A program made the translations under genes and the position numbers. From positions 62,001 through 126,000 of the forward strand of contig JAPOKC010000001.1 of the NCBI GenBank assembly GCA_029977845.1: 64,000 nucleotides of DNA, given 5' to 3'. Under the pieces are notes generated by a model. It was given only the letters and a program-made list of their open reading frames with translations, did no database searches and had not been told where the DNA came from. Shown here piece by piece: positions 44,982-57,600 of this stretch; position 1 is the first letter of the stretch; the number at the start of each line of letters is the position of its first letter. Source of the DNA: Mycobacteriaceae bacterium (GTDB lineage Bacteria; Actinomycetota; Actinomycetes; Mycobacteriales; Mycobacteriaceae).

Positions 44982-47900
44982 ATGTCTGAATCAGATTCGC
45001 AGCCAGCCGACGACCTGGTCATCGCACCCGAGAGGGCGCTGGTGGAGCCGCGCACCGATATGACGGTGCCGGAGATGCGCGAATGGTTGCGCAACTGGGT
45101 GGCCAACGCCACCGGGCAGTCCGCCGATTCGGTCGACGAGTCGGTCCCCATGGTCGAGTTGGGCCTCTCCTCGCGAGACGCCGTGGCGATGGCCAGCGAT
45201 ATCGAGGACCTGACCGGTGTCACCCTGACGGCGACGGTCGCCTTCCGGCATCCGACCATCGAGGCGCTGGCCACCGTCATCATCGAGGGCGAACCGGAAG
45301 CCGAGTTCAGCGACGACGGCGACAACTGGTCCCGCGATGTCGACGAAGACGTCTTCAACATCGCCATCGTCGGATTGGCGACCAGATTCCCCGGTGACAT
45401 GAACACCCCCGACGAGATGTGGCAGGCGCTGCTGGAAGGTCGCGACGCCATCACCGACCTGCCCGAGGGGCGTTGGGCCGAGTTCATGACCGAGCCCCGA
45501 CTGGCCGAGCGGATCGCCAAGGCCCGTACCCGTGGCGGGTACCTGAAGGACCTCAAGGGTTTTGACGCCGAATTCTTCGCATTGTCGAAGATGGAGGCCG
45601 ACAACATGGATCCGCAACAGCGGCTCTCCCTGGAACTCACCTGGGAGGCACTGGAGTACGCGCGCATCCCGGCCTCGAGTCTGCGTGGAACGAATGTCGG
45701 TGTCTACATCGGCAGCTCCACCAACGACTACAGCTATCTGGCGATGATGGATCCGCGAACCGCGCATCCCTATGCCATCACCGGTACGGCGAGTTCGATC
45801 ATCGCCAACCGGGTCTCCTACTTCTACGACTTCCGCGGACCGTCGGTGGCGGTGGACACGGCGTGCTCGTCATCACTGGTTGCGGTGCACCAGGGCGTGC
45901 AGGCTCTTCGCAGCGGCGAGGCAGACCTGGTGGTGGCGGGGGGTGTGAATGCACTTGTCACACCGGCGGTCACACTCGGCTTCGACGAGGTCGGCGGCGT
46001 GCTCGCACCGGACGGCCGGATCAAGTCGTTCTCCTCCGATGCCGACGGCTACGCGCGCTCGGAGGGCGGCGGCATGCTCGTGCTCAAGCGCCTCGGCGAT
46101 GCCCGCCGTGACGGAGACGAGATCATCGCGATCATCGCCGGCGGCGCGATCAACCACGACGGCCGGTCCAACGGCATGCTCGCACCCAACCCCGATGCTC
46201 AGGCCGAGGTGCTGCGCAAGGCCTACCATGACGCCGGCGTTGACCCGCGAACCGTCGACTACATCGAGGCACACGGAACCGGGACCATCCTGGGCGATCC
46301 CATCGAGGCCGATGCGCTCGGCCGGGTGATCGGACGCGGACGTACCGCCGATCAGCCGGCGCTACTGGGCGCGGTGAAATCCAATGTGGGACATCTGGAA
46401 TCGGCTGCAGGGTCGGCGAGCCTGGCAAAGGTTGCGCTGTCGCTGCAGCGCGACAAGGTGCCGCCCTCGATCAACTACGCCGGTCCGAACCCCTACATCG
46501 ACTTCGACGGCGTGCATCTGAAGGTGGCTGATGCGGTCACCGACTGGCCGCGCTACAGCGGGCATGCGGTGGCCGGGGTGTCAGGGTTCGGTTTCGGCGG
46601 AGCCAACGCGCACCTGGTGCTTCGTGAGGTTCTTCCGGAGGACCTGATCGAGCCGGAATCCGAGCCGGAACCGGCTGTCGCGCCGGAGGTTTCCAGTGCC
46701 GGTGCCGTTTTCCCCCGCGAGCGGGAGGTGCCCCCAGTCGGTGGTGTGCTCGTCGAGGACGACGACTACGACGAGCCGGAGCCGGTTTATTCCGAACGCG
46801 ACTTCGACTACGAATACGGCGGCTTCGACGAAACCGAACCGGAACTGCCCGGGCTGACCGACGAGGCGCTGCGGCTGATCGAGGTCGCGCGCGAGGAACT
46901 CGAGGCCGAGGAGCAGCCGATCCCGGTTGTCCCGCTGGCTGTTTCAGGCTTCCTCACCTCTCGCAAGCGGGCCACCGCCGCCGAACTGGCCGACTGGATC
47001 GACAGTCCCGAAGGACGTGCGTCCTCGCTGGAGTCGATAGGGCGGGCGTTGTCGCGACGCAACCACGGTCGCTCGCGAGCCGTGGTGATGGCCCACGATC
47101 ACGATGAGGCCGTCAAGGGTCTGCGGGCGATCGCCGATGGTAAGCAGAGTCCATTGGTCTATGCCGCCGACGGACCGGTGAGCAACGGACCGGTGTGGGT
47201 CTTCGCCGGTTTCGGCGCCCAGCACCGCAAGATGGGCAAGAGCCTGTATCTGCGCGACGAGGTCTTCGCTGAGTGGATCAACAAGGTGGACAGCCTCATT
47301 CAGGACGAGCGCGGGTATTCGGTGCTCGAACTGATCCTCGATGACTCGATCGACTACACCGACGAGACCTGTGAGTACCCGATCGAGAAGGTGCAGCTGG
47401 TCATCTTCGCCCTTCAGGTGGCGCTGGGCGAGTTGCTCAAGCACCACGGCGCCAAACCCGCCGCCCTGGTCGGACAGTCACTCGGAGAGGCGGCCGCCGC
47501 CTACTTCTCCGGTGGTCTCTCGCTCGCCGACGCCACCCGCACCATCTGCGCCCGTTCGCATCTGATGGGTGAGGGCGAGGCGATGCTGTTCGGCGACTAC
47601 ATCCGGCTGATGGCCCTCGTCGAGTATTCGGCGGAGGAGATCACCGAGGTGTTCTCCGAATTCCCCGATCTCGAGGTGTGTGTGTACGCCGCGCCCAGCC
47701 AGACCGTCATCGGCGGGCCGCCGGCCCAGGTCGACGCGATCATCGAGCGCTGTGAGAAAGAGGGCAAGTTCGCCCGTAAGTTCCAGACCAAGGGCGCCAG
47801 CCACACCACGCAGATGGACCCGCTGCTCGGGGAGCTTGCCGCGGAGTTGCAGGGCATCGAGCCGCATCCGTTGCACATCGGCTACTTCTCCACCGTGCAC

Positions 47901-50348
47901 GAGGGCAACTACATCCGTCCCGGTGCCGAGCCCATCCATGATGTGGACTACTGGCGCAAGGGGTTGCGGCACAGCGTCTACTTCACCCAGGGCATCCGTA
48001 ACGCGGTGGACAACGGCTACACCACCTTCGTCGAACTGGCGCCGAACCCGGTGGCGCTCATGCAGGTCGGACTGACGACGGCTGCCGCCGGCCTGCATGA
48101 CGGTCAGCTGATCGCGACCCTGGCCCGCAAGCAGGACGAGGTCGAGTCGATGGTGGCGGCGATGGCACAGCTCTACGCCTACGGCCACGATCTGGACTTC
48201 CGCACGCTGTTCACCCCGGCCGAGACTCCGGCGGACCACGCCGATATCCCGCCGACCCGGTTCAAACGCAAGGAGCACTGGCTCAATGCGCAGTTCTCCG
48301 CCGACGGTTCGTCGATGGTTCCGGGCACCCATGTCGCGATGCCGGACGGCCGGCACGTCTGGGAGTACGCCGCTTCCGGGGCCACCGACCTGGCCGCGTT
48401 GGTCAAAGCCGCTGCTGCGCAGGTTCTTCCGGACGCTGTGCTGACCGCCTCCGAGCAGCGGGCGGTGCCCGGAGACGGGGCACGCCTGGTGACCAGCCTG
48501 ACCCGCCATCCCGGTGGAGCCGCGGTGCAGGTGCACGCCCGCATCGACGAGTCGTTCACCCTGGTCTACGACGCCATCGTCACGCGGTCCGGCGCGGCTG
48601 GAGCACTGCCGGCCGCGGTGGCAACCGGAGTGGCGGTGGCGACGGACGCCGTTGCAGCACAGCCGGAACCGGCCGATGACGCGGACATCCTGCACGACAA
48701 CCTCGCCGCCGGCGCCGGCGTGGCGGCATCGCTGGGCAAGTGGTCGCCGGACTCCGGGGAGACCGTGCACGATCGGCTCGGCGTGATCGTCGGCAGCGCG
48801 ATGGGCTATGAACCCGAGGACCTGCCCTGGGAGGTGCCGCTGATCGAGCTGGGCCTGGATTCCCTGATGGCCGTGCGGATCAAGAACCGTGTCGAATACG
48901 ACTTCGATATGCCGCCGATCCAATTGACCGCGGTGCGCGACGCCAGCCTCAACGACGTCAAGGCCCTCATCACCTACGCGGTGGAACACCGCGACGAGGT
49001 TGCGGCATTGCACGAGCACCAGAAGGGCATGACGGCCGAGGAGATCGCCGCCGAACAGGCCAAGATCATGGCAGGTGAGATTTCTCCGGAGCTTGCGCAG
49101 AAACTCGCTGCCAAGCATCCCGAGGCGCACACCAAGCCCGACATCCCTCCCCCGCCCACCAACCCTGTGCCTCCCCCGCCCACCAACCCCGGGGGTCCGG
49201 CCGAGCAGTCCGCCGCGGGCGCGGCCGCCAAGGCGCTGACCCAGCAGGCCGTCGTCGACGCGCTGGGCACCGACGTGCCGCCGCGCGAGGCCGCCGAACG
49301 GGTCACCTTCGCGACCTGGGCGATCGTCACCGGTAAGTCGCCGGGCGGCATCTTCAACGAACTGCCGAAGATCGACGCCGAGACTGCCGCCAAGATCGCC
49401 GCCCGGCTGACAGAACGTTGCGAGGGCACCATCACCGCCGAGCAGGTGCATGCGGCCACCACGATCGAGGAACTGGCGACCACCGTGCGCGAGCACCTCG
49501 AGTCCGGTGAACTCGACGGTTTCGTCCGCACCATCCGGGCTCGCAAGGAAGGCTCTAATCGGGTACCGGTGTTCGTCTTCCATCCGGCCGGCGGGTCGAC
49601 GGTGGTCTACGAGCCACTGCTCAAGCGGTTGCCTCCGGACACCCCGATGTACGGCTTCGAGCGGGTCGAGGGTTCCATCGAGGAACGGGCCGCCCAGTAC
49701 GTGCCGAAGCTGATGGAGATGCAGGGCAAGGGCCCCTACATCCTGGCAGGCTGGTCGCTCGGCGGCGTGCTGGCCTACGCCTGCGCCATCGGGCTGCGGA
49801 AGGCCGGTTGCGACGTCCGTTTCGTCGGACTGATCGACACCGTCCGGGCCGGTGAGGAGATCCCGCAGACCAAAGAGGAGATCCGGGCCCGCTGGGACCG
49901 CTACGCACTCTTCGCGCAGCGCACCTTCAACGTCGAGGTTCCGGAGATCCCGTACGAGACCCTCGAGGAACTCGACGACGACGGTCAGGTGCGCTTCATC
50001 CTCAACGCCGTCAAGGACAGCGGGGTCAACATCCCGGGCGGCATCATCGAGCACCAGCGCACCTCGTATCTGGACAACCGTGCCATCGACACCGCCAAGA
50101 TCGAGCCGTTCGACGGACACGTCACCCTCTACATGGCCGACCGCTACCACGATGACGCGATCATGTTCGAGCCGCGCTACGGAACCCGTAAGCCTGACGG
50201 CGGATGGGGCGAGTTCGTCGCCGACCTGGAGGTCGTCCCGATCGGGGGCGAGCACATCCAGGCGATCGATGAGCCGTACATTGCCAAGGTGGGCGCTCAT
50301 ATGAGCGAGTCCGTCAACCGCATTCAGGCCGAGAACGAACAGAAGTGA
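44982..50348 (+). CDS. pks13: Polyketide synthase Pks13 (ACP-KS-AT-ACP-TE)
   Basis: 1788 aa; [80 protein letters not shown]. Confidence 0.98.
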   Translation: MSESDSQPADDLVIAPERALVEPRTDMTVPEMREWLRNWVANATGQSADSVDESVPMVELGLSSRDAVAMASDIEDLTGVTLTATVAFRHPTIEALATVIIEGEPEAEFSDDGDNWSRDVDEDVFNIAIVGLATRFPGDMNTPDEMWQALLEGRDAITDLPEGRWAEFMTEPRLAERIAKARTRGGYLKDLKGFDAEFFALSKMEADNMDPQQRLSLELTWEALEYARIPASSLRGTNVGVYIGSSTNDYSYLAMMDPRTAHPYAITGTASSIIANRVSYFYDFRGPSVAVDTACSSSLVAVHQGVQALRSGEADLVVAGGVNALVTPAVTLGFDEVGGVLAPDGRIKSFSSDADGYARSEGGGMLVLKRLGDARRDGDEIIAIIAGGAINHDGRSNGMLAPNPDAQAEVLRKAYHDAGVDPRTVDYIEAHGTGTILGDPIEADALGRVIGRGRTADQPALLGAVKSNVGHLESAAGSASLAKVALSLQRDKVPPSINYAGPNPYIDFDGVHLKVADAVTDWPRYSGHAVAGVSGFGFGGANAHLVLREVLPEDLIEPESEPEPAVAPEVSSAGAVFPREREVPPVGGVLVEDDDYDEPEPVYSERDFDYEYGGFDETEPELPGLTDEALRLIEVAREELEAEEQPIPVVPLAVSGFLTSRKRATAAELADWIDSPEGRASSLESIGRALSRRNHGRSRAVVMAHDHDEAVKGLRAIADGKQSPLVYAADGPVSNGPVWVFAGFGAQHRKMGKSLYLRDEVFAEWINKVDSLIQDERGYSVLELILDDSIDYTDETCEYPIEKVQLVIFALQVALGELLKHHGAKPAALVGQSLGEAAAAYFSGGLSLADATRTICARSHLMGEGEAMLFGDYIRLMALVEYSAEEITEVFSEFPDLEVCVYAAPSQTVIGGPPAQVDAIIERCEKEGKFARKFQTKGASHTTQMDPLLGELAAELQGIEPHPLHIGYFSTVHEGNYIRPGAEPIHDVDYWRKGLRHSVYFTQGIRNAVDNGYTTFVELAPNPVALMQVGLTTAAAGLHDGQLIATLARKQDEVESMVAAMAQLYAYGHDLDFRTLFTPAETPADHADIPPTRFKRKEHWLNAQFSADGSSMVPGTHVAMPDGRHVWEYAASGATDLAALVKAAAAQVLPDAVLTASEQRAVPGDGARLVTSLTRHPGGAAVQVHARIDESFTLVYDAIVTRSGAAGALPAAVATGVAVATDAVAAQPEPADDADILHDNLAAGAGVAASLGKWSPDSGETVHDRLGVIVGSAMGYEPEDLPWEVPLIELGLDSLMAVRIKNRVEYDFDMPPIQLTAVRDASLNDVKALITYAVEHRDEVAALHEHQKGMTAEEIAAEQAKIMAGEISPELAQKLAAKHPEAHTKPDIPPPPTNPVPPPPTNPGGPAEQSAAGAAAKALTQQAVVDALGTDVPPREAAERVTFATWAIVTGKSPGGIFNELPKIDAETAAKIAARLTERCEGTITAEQVHAATTIEELATTVREHLESGELDGFVRTIRARKEGSNRVPVFVFHPAGGSTVVYEPLLKRLPPDTPMYGFERVEGSIEERAAQYVPKLMEMQGKGPYILAGWSLGGVLAYACAIGLRKAGCDVRFVGLIDTVRAGEEIPQTKEEIRARWDRYALFAQRTFNVEVPEIPYETLEELDDDGQVRFILNAVKDSGVNIPGGIIEHQRTSYLDNRAIDTAKIEPFDGHVTLYMADRYHDDAIMFEPRYGTRKPDGGWGEFVADLEVVPIGGEHIQAIDEPYIAKVGAHMSESVNRIQAENEQK

Positions 50349-50358
50349 AGCAGGGGAA

Positions 50359-51909
50359 GTGACCAACCGAACTACCGCCGAACTGCTGGCCGAACTACGC
50401 GAGAAGCTCGAACTGGCCAAGGAGCCCGGCGGTGAGGCTGCGGCTGCCAAGCGTGACAAGCGCGGCATCCCCAGCGCGCGTTCCCGCATTCATGAACTGC
50501 TCGATCCGGGAAGCTTCCTGGAGATCGGCGCACTTGCCCGCACCCCCGGCGACCCCAATGCTTTGTTCGGAGACGGTGTGGTCACCGGCCACGGAACCAT
50601 CAACGGCCGTCCGGTCGGTGTCTTCTCCCACGATCAGACCGTCTTCGGCGGTTCGGTTGGAGAGATGTTCGGCCGCAAGGTCGCCCGGCTGATGGAGTGG
50701 GTGGCGATGGTCGGCTGTCCGATCATCGGCATCAACGATTCCGGCGGCGCCCGGATCCAGGACGCGGTCACCTCGCTGGCTTGGTACGCCGAACTGGGTC
50801 GCCGTCACGAACTGCTGTCGGGCATCGTGCCGCAGATCTCGATCATCCTCGGCAAGTGCGCCGGCGGTGCGGTCTACTCCCCCATCCAGACCGATCTCAT
50901 CGTCGCCGTCCGCGACCAGGGCTACATGTTCGTCACCGGACCCGACGTCATCAAGGACGTCACCGGTGAGGACGTCACCCTCGACGAACTCGGGGGAGCC
51001 GACTACCAGGCCCGCTACGGCAACATCCACCAGGTCGTCGAGTCCGAGAAGGACGCCTTCGCCTACGTCCGGGATTTTCTGGAGTTCTTGCCGCCCAACA
51101 CATTCGACGAGGCCCCGGTGATCAACCCGGGCCTCGAGCCGGAGATCACGCCGCACGATCTCGAACTCGACAGCCTCGTGCCAGACGCTGACAACATGGC
51201 CTACGACATGCACGAGATCCTGATCCGGATCTTTGACGACGGAGACTTCCTCGACGTCGCCGCCCAGGCCGGCCAGGCCATCATCACCGGTTTCGCCCGG
51301 GTCGACGGACGTCCGGTGGGTGTCGTGGCCAACCAGCCGATGCACATGTCCGGCGCGATCGACAACGAGGCCTCCGACAAGGCGGCCCGTTTCGTCCGGT
51401 TCTGCGACTCGTTCAACGTGCCGTTGGTCTTCGTCGTCGACACTCCCGGTTTCCTGCCGGGTGTGGAGCAGGAGAAGAACGGAATCATCAAGCGCGGCGG
51501 CCGTTTCCTCTACGCCGTGGTCGAGGCCGACGTGCCGAAGGTGACGCTGACCATCCGCAAGTCCTACGGCGGGGCATACGCGGTGATGGGTTCCAAGCAG
51601 CTGACCGCCGACCTCAACTTCGCTTGGCCCACCGCTCGCATCGCCGTCATCGGGGCCGAAGGCGCCGCGCAACTTCTGGTCAAGCGTTTCCCGGATCCCA
51701 CCGCTCCCGAGGTTCAGAAGATCCGGTCGGACTTCATCGAGGGCTACAACCTGAACATGGCGATCCCGTACATCGCCGCCGAACGCGGATTCATCGACGC
51801 GGTCATCGAACCGCACCAGACCCGTCTGCTGCTGCGCCGTTCGATGCGACTGTTGCGGGACAAACAGATCCAACGTGTCCAGCGCAAGCACGGCCTGATC
51901 CCGATCTGA
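50359..51909 (+). CDS. accD4: Acyl-CoA carboxylase beta subunit AccD4
   Basis: [56 protein letters not shown]. Confidence 0.96.
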   Translation: MTNRTTAELLAELREKLELAKEPGGEAAAAKRDKRGIPSARSRIHELLDPGSFLEIGALARTPGDPNALFGDGVVTGHGTINGRPVGVFSHDQTVFGGSVGEMFGRKVARLMEWVAMVGCPIIGINDSGGARIQDAVTSLAWYAELGRRHELLSGIVPQISIILGKCAGGAVYSPIQTDLIVAVRDQGYMFVTGPDVIKDVTGEDVTLDELGGADYQARYGNIHQVVESEKDAFAYVRDFLEFLPPNTFDEAPVINPGLEPEITPHDLELDSLVPDADNMAYDMHEILIRIFDDGDFLDVAAQAGQAIITGFARVDGRPVGVVANQPMHMSGAIDNEASDKAARFVRFCDSFNVPLVFVVDTPGFLPGVEQEKNGIIKRGGRFLYAVVEADVPKVTLTIRKSYGGAYAVMGSKQLTADLNFAWPTARIAVIGAEGAAQLLVKRFPDPTAPEVQKIRSDFIEGYNLNMAIPYIAAERGFIDAVIEPHQTRLLLRRSMRLLRDKQIQRVQRKHGLIPI

Positions 51910-52619
51910 TGGAGCGGCGGCTCTACATCTTCCCGCACACCGGCGGCTCGGCGGAGTTCTACGTGCCGTTCGCGCGGGCCTTCTCCAGCGACACCAAATG
52001 CGTTGCGGTGCAGTATCCGGGCAAGCGGGCCGGGAAGGACCTTTCGCAATACACCAGCATCCCCGACCTGGCCGACCGACTCTGCGCGATGCTCAAGCCG
52101 GAACAGGTGCAGCCCGGACCGGTGGCGTTCTTCGGACACAGTATGGGGGGTCTGCTCGCGTTCGAGGTCGCGCTGCGATTCGAAGCCGCCGGCAATCCCA
52201 TCGCCGCACTGTTCGTCTCTGCGATCGCGGCCCCGGGACTGTGGCCCCGCCGGGCGGAACTGTCGGGTTCGGATCAGCAACTGCTGGCTCTCATCGCCGA
52301 GGTCACCGGCGCCAATCCGGAATTCCTCAACAACGACCAGTTCGCCGCGACCCTGCTGCCGACCCTGAGGGGACTCAAGGCGATCGCGGCTTATGACCGT
52401 GAACCCGACGCGGTGGTGTCCTGTCCGATCCATGCACTGGTCGCCGAGGACGATGGCCTGGCCACCACCGAATCCGTCTCGCCGTGGGCCGCACGAACCT
52501 CCGCGGAGTTCGACCTGACCACCTTTCCCGGCGACCACTTCTACATCAACTCCAACCTGCCGGGGTTGTCCCGTTGGGTCGAGGAGCGGATCCCAAACGG
52601 GCCCTCAGGCACGCGATAA
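51909..52619 (+). CDS. Type II thioesterase, TesA-like
   Basis: [47 protein letters not shown] overlaps accD4 TGA. Confidence 0.92.
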   Translation: MERRLYIFPHTGGSAEFYVPFARAFSSDTKCVAVQYPGKRAGKDLSQYTSIPDLADRLCAMLKPEQVQPGPVAFFGHSMGGLLAFEVALRFEAAGNPIAALFVSAIAAPGLWPRRAELSGSDQQLLALIAEVTGANPEFLNNDQFAATLLPTLRGLKAIAAYDREPDAVVSCPIHALVAEDDGLATTESVSPWAARTSAEFDLTTFPGDHFYINSNLPGLSRWVEERIPNGPSGTR

Positions 52620-52620
52620 T

Positions 52621-52956
52621 CGCAGAAACCTGAGATTTTCTGAGTTTGCTGAGCACTAGTGCGAACCTGGTGTTGGCAAAGCTAATTCTGAAGAAATTGC
52701 ATGATGATGCAGTATTTATCCGGCTATTGAGTGGTCACCAGCAATCTCAGCTCGTCGGTCGGAGACAGCCCTGGAAAATTCGCGGACTGGGCAAGATGGC
52801 CGATCAGCTGGTAGATTTGCTGAAGCCCCACGCTCTCAGGTTGGGGGAGTAGCGCCGCGGACTCATATCCGTAAACCGGTGACGCACGTTCGATCGTGCG
52901 AAGCAGGCGCTGCCCCGCCCGCGAGCACACTTAGAAACGCGAAGAGGTCTCTGACC
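52621..52956 (+). promoter_or_regulatory. AT-rich intergenic island upstream of FAAL gene, putative promoter/NAP-binding region
   Basis: About 43% GC over 52621-52730 by manual count in a clearly high-GC window; inverted repeat CAGAAA-CCTGAGAT-TTTCTG. Confidence 0.4.
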
Positions 52957-54690
52957 ATGCCCAATACCGGAATGACGCTTCCCGCCCTGCTGCGTGAGCA
53001 GGCGATCACCCAGGGTGACGAGCTGGCTTTCACCTTCATGGACGCCGCCGTGCTCGGGACCGGGCACCCGGAGACCCTGACGTGGGGCCAGCTCTACCGC
53101 CGGGTGCTGTCGCTCGCCGACGAGCTGCGCCGGACCGCCGCCAAGGGTGACCGGGTGGCCATCCTCGCGCCGCAGGGGCTGGACTTCATCGTCGCGTTCT
53201 ACGCGTCGCTGCAGGCCGGCATGATCGCGGTGCCGCTGTCGGTGCCGATGTTCGGTGTGCATGATCAGCGGGTCGAGTCGGCGCTGGAGGACAGTGCGCC
53301 GTCGGTGCTGCTGACCACGTCCGCAGCGGTGGCCGATGTGAACAAGTACGCCGCGCCGCACGGCGGGCATCCCGCCCCCACCGTCATCGAGGTCGATCTC
53401 ATCGACGTCGACATCACCCGTGAGCTCAACGAGACCGACGACTCCCGCCCGGGTCCGGCTTACCTGCAGTACACCTCCGGGTCGACCCGTACGCCGGCCG
53501 GCGTGATCGTCTCGCACCAGAACGTGACCCGCAACATCGAGCAGATCGTCTCGGACTACTTCATCGAATTCGGTGGCACGGTTCCCCAGGAGACCTCCGT
53601 CGTCTCGTGGCTGCCCTTCTTCCACGACCTCGGTCTCATCATGGGTGTCTGTTCACCGCTGGTGACCGGTTGCGACGCGGTGCTCACCAGCCCGCTGGCA
53701 TTCCTGGCCAAGCCCGCAAGCTGGGTGCAATTGATGGCCCAGAACCCGCTGTGCTTCTCCGGTGCGCCGAACTTCGCCTTCGAACTGGCCGCGCGCCGGA
53801 CCACCGACGCCGATATGGAAGGCCTGGACCTGAGCCGGGTGCACGGCATCCTCAGCGGAGCCGAGCGGGTGCACTACGGAACGGTCAAGCGGTTCATCGA
53901 CCGCTTCGCCAAGTTCGGGCTCACCGAGAAGGTGATCCGGCCGTCCTACGGGCTGGCGGAGGCCACCCTGTATGTCGCCTCGCCGCCGATCTCGAAGACG
54001 GTGCGGACCGCGCGTTTCGATCTTGAGCAGCTGGCCGCCGGTGTCGCTGCGCGCTGCGATGGCGCACAGGACAACGGAACCGAGCTGGTGAGCTACGGTC
54101 CGCCGGAGGCCTACCCGGTCCGCATCGTCGACCCCGAGACCTGCATCGAGCAGCCCGCCGGCACCATCGGTGAGATCTGGACCCGCGGTGACAACGTCGC
54201 GCTGGGTTACTGGCGTAAGCCCGAGCTGACCAGCCAGGTCTTCCGCGGCCGGATCAACAACCCGTCCGAGGGCACCCCGGCGGGTCCGTGGCTGCGCACC
54301 GGTGACCTCGGCGCGATCAGCGAGGGGGAGCTGTTCATCATGGGCCGGCTCAAGGATCTACTCATCGTCGACGGTCGCAACCACTACCCGGAGGACATCG
54401 AGGCCACCATCCGCGAGATCACCGGCGGCCGGGTCGCCGCGATCGCGGTCGAGGACGAATCGTCGGAGAATCTGGTGGCGATCGTGGAGGTCAAGCCCAC
54501 GCCGGAGCTGGCGTCGGTGAAGCACGACGTCGCCGATGCGGTGTGGAAGCTGCACAACCTGCGTGTCGATGATCTCGTGCTGGTGGCGCCCGGCTCCATC
54601 CCGATCACCACCAGCGGCAAGATCCGTCGCTCCTCCTGCGGTCAGCTGTATCGAGAGGGTGAATTCCAGCGCATGGACGTCGCGGTATGA
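52957..54690 (+). CDS. Fatty acyl-AMP ligase (FAAL; FadD26/FadD32-like)
   Basis: [82 protein letters not shown] 52957. Confidence 0.95.
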   Translation: MPNTGMTLPALLREQAITQGDELAFTFMDAAVLGTGHPETLTWGQLYRRVLSLADELRRTAAKGDRVAILAPQGLDFIVAFYASLQAGMIAVPLSVPMFGVHDQRVESALEDSAPSVLLTTSAAVADVNKYAAPHGGHPAPTVIEVDLIDVDITRELNETDDSRPGPAYLQYTSGSTRTPAGVIVSHQNVTRNIEQIVSDYFIEFGGTVPQETSVVSWLPFFHDLGLIMGVCSPLVTGCDAVLTSPLAFLAKPASWVQLMAQNPLCFSGAPNFAFELAARRTTDADMEGLDLSRVHGILSGAERVHYGTVKRFIDRFAKFGLTEKVIRPSYGLAEATLYVASPPISKTVRTARFDLEQLAAGVAARCDGAQDNGTELVSYGPPEAYPVRIVDPETCIEQPAGTIGEIWTRGDNVALGYWRKPELTSQVFRGRINNPSEGTPAGPWLRTGDLGAISEGELFIMGRLKDLLIVDGRNHYPEDIEATIREITGGRVAAIAVEDESSENLVAIVEVKPTPELASVKHDVADAVWKLHNLRVDDLVLVAPGSIPITTSGKIRRSSCGQLYREGEFQRMDVAV

Positions 54691-57600
54691 CGTCATCCGG
54701 TGATGAGGAGGCCGATCTCCGCCATTGGCTGGTCGATTACCTCGTCACCAACGTCGGCTGCGATCCCGAACAGATAGACGTAGTCACGCCCTTCAACGAA
54801 CTCGGCGTGGGATCACGTGACGGAGTGGTGCTCGCCGGTGAACTGACGGAGCTGCTGGGGCGGACGGTATCGCCGGTCGACATCTGGCAGAACCCGACCA
54901 TCGAGGGCCTTGCGCACGCGCTGACCAATCCTGACATCGACACCGCGGTGGGACTTGAGGGAAACGCAGTCGTTCTGGGCGAACCGATCGCCGTCATCGG
55001 GCTCGGATGCCGGTTCCCGGGTGACATCAACGGCCCGGATGCGTTGTGGGACTTCATGATCCAACGCCGCTCGGCGGTGACCACGGTTCCCGACGAACGG
55101 TGGTCGGCTTTCGACGACGGATCGGCCGGGACGGCGCAGACGCTGGCTGCGACGACGCGGTGGGGATCGTTCCTCACCGATGTCGCCGGCTTCGACGCCG
55201 ACTACTTCGGCATCACTCCCCGCGAGGCCGACTACATCGATCCCCAGCAGCGGCTGGCTCTTGAGGTCACAGTCGAGGCCCTCGAGCACGCCGGTATTCC
55301 CGCCGAATCGTTGCAGCGTTCGCAGACCGGCGTGTTCATGGGCGCGTGTGTCAGCGAATACGGAGTCCTGGCATCACGTGATCTCGGGGCGATCGAGGCG
55401 TGGAACGGAACCGGCGGCGCATTGAGCATCATTGCCAACCGGCTGTCCTACTACCTGGACCTTCGTGGCCCGTCACTGACCATCGACACCGCCTGCTCAT
55501 CCTCGTTGGTCGCGGTCCACCTGGCCTGTCAGAGCCTGCGCACCGGCCAGTCCGAACTGGCCATCGCCGGTGGCGTCAACCTGCTGCTGTCACCGGTGGT
55601 GACGCGCAGTTTCGATCAGGCCGGCGCGATGTCGCCGACCGGTGCCTGTCACGCGTTCGACGCGGCGGCCGACGGGTTCGTCCGCGGTGAGGGCTGCGGC
55701 GTCGTCATCCTCAAACGGCTCTCCGATGCGCTCCGGGACGGGGACCGCGTGCTGGCGGTCGTCCAGGGATCAGCGGTCAATCAGGACGGCCGGTCCAACG
55801 GCCTGATGGCGCCCAACCCGGCCGCGCAAGCCGCCGTGCTGCGGGCCGCCTGTGCTGACGCCGGTATCGAACCGGCGGAGATCGATTACGTGGAGACCCA
55901 CGGCACCGGGACCCTGCTGGGCGATCCGATCGAGGCGCGGGCACTCGGTGCGGTGTTCGGCCGCGGGCGCACACCTGAGGACGCCCTGCTGATCGGTGCG
56001 GCCAAGACCAATCTGGGTCACCTCGAGGCGGCGGCCGGTATCGCCGGTCTGATGAAGGCCACTCTGGCCGTTCACCGCGGCGAGATCCCGCCCAATCAGC
56101 ACTTCGACAACCCGAATCCGCACATCCCCTTCGACGAACTCGGACTGAAGGTGCTCGACGAGACCACGAAGTGGCCTGCGACGGGGCATCCGCGCCGCGC
56201 CGGCGTCTCCTCGTTCGGTTTCGGCGGCACCAACGCGCATGTGGTGCTCGAGCAGGCGCCCGTGCCTCCGCTGCGCCTACCGGTCCCGCAGCCGGCAGTC
56301 ACGACATTGGTGGTCAGCGGCAAGAGTCCTGAACGGCTGGCTGAAACCGCCTCGATGCTGGCCGACTGGATGGACGGGGTCGGCGCGCAGGTCCCACTGC
56401 CCGACGTCGCGCACACGCTCAACCACCACCGCACCCAACATCCGACGTTCGCCACCGTTTGTGCGACCAGCCGGAACGAGGCGGTTTCCGGACTGCGCGC
56501 CCTCGCGGCCGGACAGACACCGATGGGTGTGGTGGGCCCGCACCAGGGCGCCTGCGGGCCGGGAACGGTGTTCGTCTATTCCGGTCAGGGTTCGCAGTGG
56601 CCCGGAATGGCCCGGCAATTACTCGACGACGAGGCGGTCTTCGCCGGCGCAGTGGACGACCTGGACCCTGAATTCACTGCGCAACTGGGCTTTTCGTTGC
56701 GCGACGTTCTTGCCGACGGCGAACCGGTCGAGGGATCGGTGCGGGTGCAGTCCGTGCTGTTCGGCCTGCAACTGGCTCTGACCGCACTCTGGCGTTCCTA
56801 CGGCGTCGAACCCGATGTACTGATCGGGCACTCGATGGGCGAGGTGACCGCCGCGGTGGTGTCCGGTGCGCTGACCGCCGCCGAGGGCTTGCAGGTGATC
56901 GCGGCCCGGTCCCGACTGATGGCTGATCTGACCGACAAGGGGGCGGTGGCACTGCTGGAACTCGGCGCCGCCGGCACCGAGGAGTTGATCGCCGCCCATC
57001 CGGGGGTGACGGTCACGGTGCACTCTTCCCCGCGCCAGACCGTCGTCGCCGGCCCGACCGAGGCGGTCGAAGCCGTCATCGACGCGGCCAGGCAGCGCAA
57101 CGTCTTCGCCCGCAGGGTGAACATGGAAGTGGCGTCGCATTCCGCGATGATGGATCCGATCCTCGCTGAATTGAAGGACGCACTGGCCGATCTGATGCCG
57201 GGGTATCCCGTCATTCCGGTGCTCTCCACCGTTGAGAATGCCGTTGAAGCACCACAATTCGATGCCGACCACTGGGTCGCCAATGTGCGCAACCCCGTGC
57301 GGTTCAGCGATGCGATCGCTGCGGCAGGGGAGACCAACTGCACTTTCATCGAGATCAGCCCGCATCCGATCCTCACCAAGGCGATCTCCGACACCCTCGA
57401 CGATCCGGAAACTCCGAACAAACACCACCACGCGCTGGCCACCCTGCAGCGTGACATCAGCGACAGCATCGCGTTCCACACGTCGCTGAACGCCACCTTC
57501 ACGGCCCGGCCGCCGATCGGCGCGCATCCGCCCGAACCGCATCCGGCGCTTCCGGCGACGCCATGGCACCACCGCAGGCACTGGCTCGATTTCGCTCCGG

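Noticed and set aside
47478-50489. 1003-aa minus-strand ORF
   Set aside because: Lies wholly antisense to pks13 and has low-complexity antisense-type composition; artefact of high GC third positions.
52646-52930. Short ORFs (68 aa) on both strands in the AT-rich island
   Set aside because: No recognised domain or convincing start context; treated as intergenic, though a decayed gene remnant is possible.
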